Below, piece by piece: positions 29,690 to 37,996 of a DNA stretch of 64,000 nucleotides. Each line of letters starts with the position of its first letter. The first letter of the stretch is position 1. Source of the DNA: Cyanobacteria bacterium SBLK (GTDB lineage Bacteria > Cyanobacteriota > Cyanobacteriia > Cyanobacteriales > Spirulinaceae). The DNA is taken from assembly GCA_017746715.1 (NCBI GenBank), contig JAGHZQ010000029.1, positions 1 through 64,000 on the forward strand. Reading direction: 5' to 3'. The position numbers and the translations under genes are program-made. The notes under the pieces were generated by a model that saw nothing but the letters and a program-made list of their open reading frames with translations, made no database searches and was not told the origin of the DNA.

Positions 29690-30792
29690 GATGGAGAAAA
29701 TATTTTTCTACCTAGGGGAATAAGATAAGGTAAGCGCTTTTCTGCTTTGACTCCCGATCCTGACCATTGTTTATAGATTTTATCTGACCATATCTTTTGT
29801 ATTTTACTACGAATTTCGCCGCTTGGAAGCAGATTTTTAGAGTTATATCCAATTCCCAGTGCGATCGTTTCATAAGCAGCTAGTGAGAAACCTCCACTAA
29901 ATTTCTTATTTTCTGCATCATATCGCTTAAAGCTATCATCTCCCATCTCTTGACTCAAAAGCTCAAAAGTTTTATTAAATGTTTCCTCAAGAGAAAGCAT
30001 CGTATCCAAATCGATTTTAGTTGCTATTTTACGAGCTTTTTCAGTTAAAAAAACATTAACATCTCCGAGTCCTTTTAATTCTTTTTCATCTTCACTAAAG
30101 AAAAGTATAAATCGCAATACTAATTCTATATCATATTGTTCGTCGTAAAATCGCTCTGGTAAAGAAATACAGTTTTTGAATTTCTCATTATCTGCAAGAG
30201 AACGTATCATCTTAAATAAATCTTTGTTGAGCATTAAAACAAGACAACTTCGCACTTCTTGTGGCGTAGCAATTGAGCCTCCAGCATTGAGTCGCTGAAA
30301 TAGTTCGTATTTAATCATTTTGTCGCTTTCCTTTTGCAGAATATTAACGGGTATTTTTGCTCGTTTTATCAATAGTCGCTGTGTTTGTGTTAAGGAATTT
30401 TCTCGATCGCCTGAATCGTTCCATTTTTTTCCACTTAAAGACGGTAGGTAGGTTGTTTCTTGTAAAACAAAGGGGTCAAAACGATTTCCTTTTTCATCTT
30501 TTAGAATACCGACAAATTCATATATTGTTGACAGTCTTTGTAAACCATCTATAACATCCCAAATACCATCATTTCTCTGGTTTACAAAGATAGGAGGCAG
30601 TGGAATTCCCAAAATAATTGACTCTATAAAAGTCGATTTTTGGTGTTCTGACCACCGGAAAAATCGTTGAATATCAGGATGAATATCAATCTCATTATCC
30701 TGATAGAGATTGAGCCACTCACCAACAGACATGGAATAACCATCTGTCTGAATTTCTTGTCTTGTTTTGTCAATTTCTTCTTGTAGAGACAT
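29686..30792 (-). CDS. DUF262 (GmrS/ParB-like) protein
   Basis: A 368-residue protein of the DUF262 group. The N-terminal ParB/sulfiredoxin-like NTPase motif appears as VIDGLQRLSTIYEF, preceded by GIPLPPIFV, with a helical C-terminal region after it. The family includes the GmrSD modification-dependent nuclease, whose DUF1524 HNH half is missing here. The coupled HEPN protein may be the effector. Start at ATG 30792 (MSLQEEID) rather than eight codons upstream. Confidence 0.85.
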   Translation of the reverse strand: MSLQEEIDKTRQEIQTDGYSMSVGEWLNLYQDNEIDIHPDIQRFFRWSEHQKSTFIESIILGIPLPPIFVNQRNDGIWDVIDGLQRLSTIYEFVGILKDEKGNRFDPFVLQETTYLPSLSGKKWNDSGDRENSLTQTQRLLIKRAKIPVNILQKESDKMIKYELFQRLNAGGSIATPQEVRSCLVLMLNKDLFKMIRSLADNEKFKNCISLPERFYDEQYDIELVLRFILFFSEDEKELKGLGDVNVFLTEKARKIATKIDLDTMLSLEETFNKTFELLSQEMGDDSFKRYDAENKKFSGGFSLAAYETIALGIGYNSKNLLPSGEIRSKIQKIWSDKIYKQWSGSGVKAEKRLPYLIPLGRKIFSPS

Positions 30793-30866
30793 GATTTTAG
30801 ACTGGTATTTTACCAAGCAAGTGATATCATTCGGATATTATACACCAACACTTGACTGATTCAATC

Positions 30867-32585
30867 TCATTCAACGCTCAAAGCACGATCGCTCTTTACA
30901 GACAAACTTCGCAGACGATTCAAAGCGGCCGCCAATTCAAAGCGCCGAAATTTTGCTAAATCTCCTTGAGGATATGCGATGAGAATATCGAGTCCTTTAC
31001 TATCGATATCTCGTACTATTTTATCAAGAATTTGGGAAAGCGATCGCTTATCATCAACGTACTTTTCTTTGGCAACAATTAAAGCCTCCGCGATCGCTCG
31101 TAATTGCCCCGGATTTACAATTTGTTCGACAGCAGAAAGATCGATATCTTCGCTTCCAAAAGCAACCTCATCCACATCGCGAACTTTAACTTTAACCGCG
31201 CGATCGCCTCGACTGGGATCGATACTGCTTCCTAACGGGATGCGAGGGGTAATTCGACCGAAACTATCTCCCCCTTCTTTTTGACGCTCTGTGGCGCATT
31301 CTCGAGCGATTTCCTTAGCTTTTTTCGTCACATTGAAGGGTTGATAATTTTCCATCGCGATTACCGTATCGGCAACATCGAAATAATCCCCACTTCCTCC
31401 CATTACGAGGATCGTAGAAACACCATAATCTTCATATAATTGGCGAATTTTGTCGATAAAAGGCGTGATGGGTTCTTTTTCTTTACTAATCAATTGCTGC
31501 ATCCGGCGATCGCGGATCATAAAATTAGTCGCGGCGGTATCTTCATCCACCAATAAGACATTTGCACCGGCTTCCAATGCCTCGATAATATTTGCCGCTT
31601 GGGAGGTACTCCCGCTCGCATTGGAGGTGGAAAAATTACCAGTAGAACGACCTTGAGGCAGTCGATTGATAAACGGGGAAATATCAACTCCCGCGACACT
31701 GCGCCCATCTTCCGCGCGAATTTTGACCGAGGTCGGATCGCTGACGACAAATTCCCGACCATCCCCCATAATGCGATTGTAAACACCTAGGGCGATCGCT
31801 TTTAATAAAGTCGATTTACCATGATATCCGCCCCCGACAATTAAAGTAATGCCTTGAGGGATTCCCATGCCTTTAATTTTGCCAAGATTGGGAGCATTTA
31901 ACTCAACTTCTAAAGAGGAGGGAGATTGAAAAGCGATCGCATTCTTCAATAAAGGTCCCTCGTCTGCACCGCTCCGTCGGGGTAAAATCGCACCATTCGC
32001 GACAAATGCCACGAGATTATTTTCCGATAGTTGCGATCGCAAAGCATCGGCATCTTCTACCGTTTCCACCCAAGGGAAAATTTCTTTCGGATTTAAAGCA
32101 TCGTAAATGAGAGCGCGATCGACCAATTCCGGGATATCTTCGCAAAGTAATTCCGCCGCCTGACGGCCTAAAATCCGCCGTCCTCGTGCCGGAAGTCCTA
32201 CCACAAAACGAACTTCAATCTCGTTTTTACTGACAAAAGCTGCCGTTCTTTCTAAGACCTCTTGACCGAGGGAAGTCACGCCAATAAGGCCGCTTTTTCC
32301 CGTACCGCGATGAGAACTTAAATCTTTAGCCGCGCGATCGAATTGGCGGATTAAATAATCTTCGAGGGCAACTTTCCGACTGGGAGAATTGTAAAGTTTA
32401 GGAGGAAATCCCGCGATAGATTGAGGGACTTTGACTCGCAATTTACTCGGGGCGGCAAACGGATCCCCTTGGACGCGATCGATAATCAAAGTAAAGTCGG
32501 AAAAGTTATATTTTCCCTTAATATCTTTGTAGGCTTTATAACTTGCACCGTCGAGTTTGAGTAGAGTTGATTTTAGAGCATTCAT
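30867..32585 (-). CDS. ABC-class P-loop ATPase (COG3044-like)
   Basis: A 572-residue soluble ATPase of the predicted ABC-class group. Walker A is GGGYHGKSTLL (about residue 249-259) and Walker B NVLLVDEDTAATNF; no membrane domain. An N-terminal domain contains FTLIIDRVQGDPFAAPSKLR. A distant eukaryotic relative is the trypanosome RNA-editing protein MRB1590, which suggests RNA binding, but the role in bacteria is unknown. It lies upstream of the DUF262 gene on the same strand. Confidence 0.85.
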   Translation of the reverse strand: MNALKSTLLKLDGASYKAYKDIKGKYNFSDFTLIIDRVQGDPFAAPSKLRVKVPQSIAGFPPKLYNSPSRKVALEDYLIRQFDRAAKDLSSHRGTGKSGLIGVTSLGQEVLERTAAFVSKNEIEVRFVVGLPARGRRILGRQAAELLCEDIPELVDRALIYDALNPKEIFPWVETVEDADALRSQLSENNLVAFVANGAILPRRSGADEGPLLKNAIAFQSPSSLEVELNAPNLGKIKGMGIPQGITLIVGGGYHGKSTLLKAIALGVYNRIMGDGREFVVSDPTSVKIRAEDGRSVAGVDISPFINRLPQGRSTGNFSTSNASGSTSQAANIIEALEAGANVLLVDEDTAATNFMIRDRRMQQLISKEKEPITPFIDKIRQLYEDYGVSTILVMGGSGDYFDVADTVIAMENYQPFNVTKKAKEIARECATERQKEGGDSFGRITPRIPLGSSIDPSRGDRAVKVKVRDVDEVAFGSEDIDLSAVEQIVNPGQLRAIAEALIVAKEKYVDDKRSLSQILDKIVRDIDSKGLDILIAYPQGDLAKFRRFELAAALNRLRSLSVKSDRALSVE

Positions 32586-32663
32586 GAGAGCATCGGGAGC
32601 ATCGGGAGCGGGGGGAGCTTCGGGGATAGAATATAAACTTCTATCCCTCAGTCTTTACTATTT

Positions 32664-34055
32664 CTAATGTCGGGCAACGCCATCCTCTCGTGCTGCTTTT
32701 TGTACGGCGGCCGAAACTGCCGGTGCGACGCGTTCGTCAAAAACAGAAGGAATGATATGTTCTCGGTTTAACTCCTCAGCAGATACGAGAGACGCGATCG
32801 CGCCTGCCGCTTCTAAATACATTTTCGAGGTTAACGCTTTAGCGCGACAGTCCAACGCCCCGCGAAAAACCCCAGGAAAAGCCAAAACATTGTTAATTTG
32901 GTTGGGATAGTCGCTGCGTCCGGTAGCAATCACTGCCGCATCATTTTGAATTAATTCCGGTTGAATTTCCGGGATGGGATTGGACATGGCAAAAACAATC
33001 GCATCTTTCGCCATCGTCCGCACCATTTCCGGCGTGAGAACTCCCGGTACGCTCACCCCGACGAATACATCCGCATCCTTGACCGCATCGGCGAGAGTTC
33101 CCGTCTCATCCACGGCAAACTCTTGCTTTTGAGGTGTGAGTTTCTCTCGTTGGGTAGAAATAATCCCCTTCGAATCGCACATGACGAAATTTTGCGCCCC
33201 TGCCAAGCGCAAGAGACGGGCAACAGCAACCCCGGCCGCCCCGGCCCCATTAAAGGCAAGTTTCACCTCTTCTATGGGCTTCTGTACCAATTTCAGAGCA
33301 TTGTAAAGCGCCGCTAAAGTCACGATCGCCGTGCCGTGTTGGTCGTCGTGAAAAACGGGAATGTCCATCTCTTCGCGCAATCGCTTCTCGATTTCAAAAC
33401 AACGAGGAGCACTAATATCTTCTAAGTTCACGCCGCCGAAAACCGGCGCAATATTCTTCACCGTTTCGATAATTTTCTCCGTATCTTGCGTCGCCAAACA
33501 AATGGGAAACGCATCGAGATCGGCAAACTCTTTAAATAGCATCGCTTTCCCTTCCATCACCGGTAAAGCGGCCTCCGGTCCCAAATTACCCAATCCTAAA
33601 ACCGCACTCCCATCGGACACGATCGCTACCATATTCCCTTTGACCGTGAGAGAAAAAACTTGCTCGGGTTCTTCCGCGATCGCCTTAGAAATGCGCCCCA
33701 CTCCCGGAGTATAAGCCATAGCTAAATCCGATTGTGCCTTTAAACCAATACGAGCCACCGTGTGAATTTTCCCCCCGCGATGCAGGTCGAACGTGCGATC
33801 GGATACCTTGACAATATGAACATCCGGCAGCTCCTCGATCGCTTGGGTAATGGTTTCCGCGTGTTCCTCGCTCGAGGCATCCACCACAAACTCCCGTAAA
33901 GAGAGCTTGCGGGTTTGTTCCACCAAACTGATTTGACCGAGATTGCCGCCGTGAAGCGCGATCGCTTGGGTCACATCCGCCAATTTTCCCGGCTGGTTGG
34001 GAATTTCAATGCGAATGGTGAGGCTAAAGCTAGGATTGGGGGTTAATTTGGTCAT
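32664..34055 (-). CDS. Malic enzyme with N-terminal ACT domain
   Basis: A 463-residue enzyme that oxidatively decarboxylates malate to pyruvate. Residues 8-90 form an ACT domain (IEIPNQPGKLADVTQAIALHGG), probably allosteric. The catalytic part shows MAYTPGVGRISKAI, the Lys/Asp site in DDQHGTAIVTLAAL, and a Rossmann motif FNGAGAAGVAVARLL. Cofactor preference (NAD or NADP) is not certain from reading alone. Full length and intact. Confidence 0.93.
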   Translation of the reverse strand: MTKLTPNPSFSLTIRIEIPNQPGKLADVTQAIALHGGNLGQISLVEQTRKLSLREFVVDASSEEHAETITQAIEELPDVHIVKVSDRTFDLHRGGKIHTVARIGLKAQSDLAMAYTPGVGRISKAIAEEPEQVFSLTVKGNMVAIVSDGSAVLGLGNLGPEAALPVMEGKAMLFKEFADLDAFPICLATQDTEKIIETVKNIAPVFGGVNLEDISAPRCFEIEKRLREEMDIPVFHDDQHGTAIVTLAALYNALKLVQKPIEEVKLAFNGAGAAGVAVARLLRLAGAQNFVMCDSKGIISTQREKLTPQKQEFAVDETGTLADAVKDADVFVGVSVPGVLTPEMVRTMAKDAIVFAMSNPIPEIQPELIQNDAAVIATGRSDYPNQINNVLAFPGVFRGALDCRAKALTSKMYLEAAGAIASLVSAEELNREHIIPSVFDERVAPAVSAAVQKAAREDGVARH

Positions 34056-34237
34056 TACCTAATTTTTTCGTCAGAATGAAATCAAATTTTAACTCGCAAT
34101 TTCAGTCTCTCTCGATAGCTAGCCGACAGAATCTTAGATATATCGAGAGAGAAAGTCACGATTCCGTTAAAATACCCTTGAGAATTTGTGGTCTGGAACT
34201 CAGCAGCCCCTCTGTCCCATTCGTAAGGATGCTAGTC

Positions 34238-34744
34238 ATGTTCAATCGCTCGCCCCTGACAACTTTTGCGACTGTTGCTCTCCTGTCTTTAATGGCAGGA
34301 TGCGATACATTGAGCGCCCTCAATCCCTTTGGAGGCGGCTCTTCAGAACCGCCTCCCCCAGCCCCGGTTGCCCCCCCTGCTGCTGCTCCTCCGGCAGGTC
34401 AGGCTCCCGCTAATGCTCCTGCTGCTGCTCCTCCGGCAGGTCAGGCTCCCGCTAATGCTCCTGCCGGTCAACCCCCGACTGCTGCCCCTCCTCCTAACGT
34501 TCCCCCATCTCAAACCCCCTTCCGCGATGCCGTCAATAGTGCTATGGCTGCAGCCAATGCCGTCCAAACTGCAAAAACGGCGGCAGAGTGGCAAAATGTG
34601 ATGACCCTTTGGCAAACGGCGATCGCCCTCATGCAGCAAGTCCCGGAAGGAGACCCCAATCGTACCGTCGCGCAACAAAAAGTTACGGAATATACCGGTT
34701 ATCTTCAGTACGCACAAACCAATTTCACCCGAGCGGGTCAGTAG
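34238..34744 (+). CDS. Pro/Ala-rich lipoprotein
   Basis: A 168-residue exported protein. The signal peptide ends at lipobox LMAGC (Cys about residue 22). A Pro/Ala/Gln linker follows, containing a perfect 42-bp duplication, and then a ~75-residue helical domain (FRDAVNSAMAAANAVQTAKTA, WQTAIALMQQVP). The C-terminal domain resembles short cyanobacterial helical repeats and has no assigned function. Start chosen at 34238 because AAGGA sits 8 bases upstream; a longer frame exists upstream but lacks a signal peptide. Confidence 0.75.
   Translation: MFNRSPLTTFATVALLSLMAGCDTLSALNPFGGGSSEPPPPAPVAPPAAAPPAGQAPANAPAAAPPAGQAPANAPAGQPPTAAPPPNVPPSQTPFRDAVNSAMAAANAVQTAKTAAEWQNVMTLWQTAIALMQQVPEGDPNRTVAQQKVTEYTGYLQYAQTNFTRAGQ
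34379..34462 (+). repeat. Perfect 42-bp tandem repeat (2 copies)
   Basis: Two identical 42-base units, 34379-34420 and 34421-34462, encode AAAPPAGQAPANAP twice in the lipoprotein linker. Identity at every base implies a recent duplication by slippage or recombination. Confidence 0.95.
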
Positions 34745-34776
34745 GGAACCTTAAAGCATTACCCGCGATCGCCAGT

Positions 34777-34822
34777 TTTGGGGATTTTGAGGAGCTTGTG
34801 GCTCTTTCCCCAATATTTTTTT
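34777..34822 (+). terminator. Intrinsic terminator after the lipoprotein gene
   Basis: TTGGGGA (34777-34783) pairs with TCCCCAA (34806-34812), with an inner GAGC/GCTC stem, followed by a run of eight or more T. It lies between the lipoprotein and tRNA-fMet. Confidence 0.75.
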
Positions 34823-34871
34823 CGCGAAACTTGTTCATCGGGTGAATTGTTTGCTATACTCGAAAAGACGA

Positions 34872-34945
<74 letters not shown>

Positions 34946-34959
34946 TCTAATTTTAAATT

Positions 34960-35055
34960 TTATTGTAGGGACATTGCATGGGATATTGCAGGCAGTGTCC
35001 CTACAAGATTTTTCCCTACAAGATTTTTCCCTACAAGATTTTTCCCTACAAGATT
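34960..35055. repeat. Inverted TGTAGGGACA repeat with 15-bp tandem array
   Basis: TGTAGGGACA at about 34963 is complemented by TGTCCCTACA at about 34996. The second arm starts an array of CCCTACAAGATTTTT, with units at 34999, 35014 and 35029 and a partial fourth at 35044. It fills the gap between tRNA-fMet and the stop of the YdcF-like gene. Confidence 0.85.
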
Positions 35056-36100
35056 AAAGGCGATAAAGCCATCCTCGCAACCAATAATAAATCGTTGCCA
35101 GATATTCATCAACAATATCCGTTGTAGTGGCCAATGCTTTCACAGAAGGCAGTAAATCTTGTACGGTAATGCGTTTTTTGGGAGTAGAATCTTTTTGGAA
35201 TGTATAAAAATCTGTTGGTGCTGGAATGACCCGAATTTTAACCTTTTGGAAAGTCTGTGTTGCCCGACGCATTTTTATTCCCGAAGCAATCAAAAAAATG
35301 GGTTGATTTAAAAGTCCTTGTTCTCCTAAAATTCTCTCTACTTCTATAGCATTCATGCGTAAATTCAACCCTCGCGTTTCTTCAAGAATTTGACCCTCCG
35401 GAACCCCAAATCGTCGTAATGCTCCGGCAATATCTCTGGCTTCGCTCACTTGGTTCGGCGTTCCTGCTAAATCGTTTCTCCGACTCGCACAGACGATAAT
35501 TCTGGGAAAATTGCCCAAACTTCTTTGTCGATAATAAAGTTCTGCCGCATAGAGAATTCGACTGCCAATTCTCGTAAACTGTAATTGAGTTCTATAGGGA
35601 ATATACGGTTCTGTCGTACCTTTTCCCAGCAAAACGATCGCTCCGACTCGTTGCTGCGTGGGAGACTCTGCGGCCAAACAATTCTCAACGCAAATCTCTC
35701 GCAAATCTTTTTGCGTTTCAATGGTATAGTTTTCAACGGTATAAGCAATTTGATAGGCAGCATAAGGATTGCTGGAAACAACCAACACGATCAGAGCGAT
35801 CGCGAAAAAAATATGACCGGGTTTTTTAATAGATTCTCCTTTTTTAAAATCAATTTTATTGGCAGCCAATAAAAAGAACAAGAGTGAAAATCCGAGAGGT
35901 TTTAAGGGAAACGAAATCAGTCCCCAAAATTCGGAAACTGGAGAAAAACTCGGTTTAAAATAGGAAATGACAATAACGGCAACTAAAAACAAACCGCCCA
36001 GAATTGTTAGGGCTTGTCTGGGAATGATTTTTATAATCAGCAAATAAAAGAATACTAAAATTAAAATCGAAAGTAAAATAATAGAGAGAACTTCGATCAT
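35054..36100 (-). CDS. YdcF/SanA-like DUF218 membrane protein
   Basis: A 348-residue protein. Four hydrophobic segments occupy residues 1-115 (MIEVLSIILLSILILVFFYL and others). The DUF218 domain follows (GAIVLLGKGTTEPYI, NFPRIIVCASRRNDL, then EARDIAGALRRFGVP and LETRGLNLRMNA-type residues). DUF218 proteins (SanA, ElyC, YdcF) are linked to envelope maintenance. The acid and Arg residues of the family pocket appear present. The gene's end abuts the 15-bp repeat. Confidence 0.85.
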   Translation of the reverse strand: MIEVLSIILLSILILVFFYLLIIKIIPRQALTILGGLFLVAVIVISYFKPSFSPVSEFWGLISFPLKPLGFSLLFFLLAANKIDFKKGESIKKPGHIFFAIALIVLVVSSNPYAAYQIAYTVENYTIETQKDLREICVENCLAAESPTQQRVGAIVLLGKGTTEPYIPYRTQLQFTRIGSRILYAAELYYRQRSLGNFPRIIVCASRRNDLAGTPNQVSEARDIAGALRRFGVPEGQILEETRGLNLRMNAIEVERILGEQGLLNQPIFLIASGIKMRRATQTFQKVKIRVIPAPTDFYTFQKDSTPKKRITVQDLLPSVKALATTTDIVDEYLATIYYWLRGWLYRL

Positions 36101-36187
36101 TTTGAGTAGAAAAAATAATAATAAAGGACGAGATTGAACGAACAGCCAATCTCGATCCCAGTTTATCGCGCAATTTCCGATCGCGAA

Positions 36188-37684
36188 TTACGACTTGCGA
36201 ATGGCTTTGAGTTTGGCCTCGATCGCCTCGATAACCGTTTCCAGTACGAACGTCCGAGCATAATATTTATCGTCTCCGGGTACGAGAGTCCAAGGTGCCG
36301 CAGGGGTCGCGGTACGGGCGATCGCATGATTGACGGCAACTTCATACAAATTCCATTTTTCCCGATTGCGCCAATCTTCTTCCGTGAGCTTGTAGGCTTT
36401 AAACGGATCCTGCTTTCTTTCCTCAAAACGCTTTAACTGTTCTTCGCGAGAGAGATGCAGCCAAAATTTAACCAGCACGCAACCATCGCTTGTCAATTGC
36501 GATTCAAATTCGTTAATCTCGCGATAGGCCCGTCGCCATTCCCGTTCTGTGGCAAACCCTTCTACTCGCTCGACCAATACCCGACCATACCAACTGCGAT
36601 CGAAAATGCCAAATTTTCCCGCTTCCGGCAACCTGTGCCAAAACCGCCAAAGATAGTGATATTTCTTCTCTTCCTCTGTTGGAGCAGCGTAAGCATTAAC
36701 TTTATAACTGCGAGGATCCAAACTATCGGTCAAGCGCTTGATCGCGCCACCTTTTCCCGCTGCATCCCAACCTTCAAACAGCAAAACAACAGGAATCTTA
36801 TGCTGGTGAATTTTGAGCTGTAACTTTTGCAGTTCGATCTGCGCCTTTCGCAAGCGCTTTTTGTAATCATCCCGATTTAAAGCGAGACTCAAATCCACTT
36901 TCCCTAAATAATCCGGTTCTGTGGGAAGTAACTCTGCTTGAGGCGATGCAAGTATTTCCGGATGAGCGATCGCGTTGCGATCCAAAGTTTCTCTCAAGAC
37001 GGCAACTAATTGAGAAAGTACCTTAATTCTCGCCCAATACTTGCAATTAGCCTCCACCAAAATCCACGGTGCCGCTCCCGTGCTCGTATGCAGCAGCATT
37101 TCCTCAGCAAGGGTGCGATACTCCTTGTAGCGCTCCTCCTGATACCAATCTTCCGGACGCACCCGCCACGCCGTTAAATCGTCCTCAGCAGTTTTTTTCA
37201 GGCGCTTTTTTAACTCTTTGCGTCCGAGATGGAGGAAGAATTTAGCGATCGCTACCCCATCATCGCTTAATTGCCGCTCGAAGGCATTAATCGTCGCCAT
37301 TGCTTGCGGGACTTTTGCCGCCGCAACGCGATCGAATAGTCGATCTTCTAGTAAGTGAATGTACCAACTATGATAAAAAATCCCAATACTGCCGTGAGGG
37401 GGCAGTTGCTGCCAAAATCGCCATAAAAAAGGATACTTGCGTTCTTCTGGAGTCGGGGGCAAAGTGGGATAAACCGAGAATCCTCGCGGATCCAGATAAT
37501 TAACCATTTTTTTCAATAACCCCCCTTTTCCTGCCGCCGCCCAACCTTCCAACACCACGACAAACGTTAATTTTTTTTCCCAACAGGCTTGTTGCAGCGA
37601 TCGCAACTGGCGCATTAATTCCTCAATTTGAGTTCCATAGGTTACTTTATCGAGAGACCGATCTAAATCTAAAGTATCTAACAT
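36188..37684 (-). CDS. PPK2-type polyphosphate phosphotransferase, two fused domains
   Basis: A 498-residue protein with two tandem PPK2 domains (about 1-245 and 255-498), as in polyphosphate:AMP phosphotransferase (Pap). The C-terminal domain has a complete Walker A GWDAAGKGG, Walker B-like FDRSWYGRVLVERV and lid Arg residues. In the N-terminal domain the equivalent Walker B region reads FYHSWYIHLLEDRLF, suggesting a non-catalytic half as in known double-domain enzymes. The likely reaction is polyP + AMP to ADP, but direction and nucleotide are inferred. Confidence 0.9.
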   Translation of the reverse strand: MLDTLDLDRSLDKVTYGTQIEELMRQLRSLQQACWEKKLTFVVVLEGWAAAGKGGLLKKMVNYLDPRGFSVYPTLPPTPEERKYPFLWRFWQQLPPHGSIGIFYHSWYIHLLEDRLFDRVAAAKVPQAMATINAFERQLSDDGVAIAKFFLHLGRKELKKRLKKTAEDDLTAWRVRPEDWYQEERYKEYRTLAEEMLLHTSTGAAPWILVEANCKYWARIKVLSQLVAVLRETLDRNAIAHPEILASPQAELLPTEPDYLGKVDLSLALNRDDYKKRLRKAQIELQKLQLKIHQHKIPVVLLFEGWDAAGKGGAIKRLTDSLDPRSYKVNAYAAPTEEEKKYHYLWRFWHRLPEAGKFGIFDRSWYGRVLVERVEGFATEREWRRAYREINEFESQLTSDGCVLVKFWLHLSREEQLKRFEERKQDPFKAYKLTEEDWRNREKWNLYEVAVNHAIARTATPAAPWTLVPGDDKYYARTFVLETVIEAIEAKLKAIRKS

Positions 37685-37996
37685 TATTCATTTTTTGGTT
37701 TGTTAACTTTTAATTATACATTACTTCTTTTTTCAATCATTCAATACTAGAGAAGTCAATAAAAAGCTCACAAAAAAACGCATGCTTCATAACCATTTAT
37801 TAATAATCAATCTTTCGTTTCGATCTCCTGCTCGAGCAGCTCGAGGATGCGCTCAGAGATTAATCTTTACGCATCGTAATATAAAAGAGCAAACCTCTCT
37901 CATGAATTTATTCCGCATCGAGATCTCGATCGCTCGTTTCCCAGACTGAAAAAGCTAAAGTAGGTTTGGCCTTGGCGTTGGGAAAGTGACGAAAAA
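37685..37996. other. Intergenic region between divergent genes
   Basis: A 312-base spacer between the PPK2 gene and the hybrid kinase, presumably holding both promoters. A 12-bp palindrome CTGCTCGAGCAG lies near 37830 and CTCGAG recurs just after it. It could be an operator or a small hairpin; nothing else stands out. Confidence 0.35.

Noticed and set aside
34999-35055. Possible CRISPR array
   Set aside because: Units are 15 bp, directly abutting and without spacers; no cas genes in the window.
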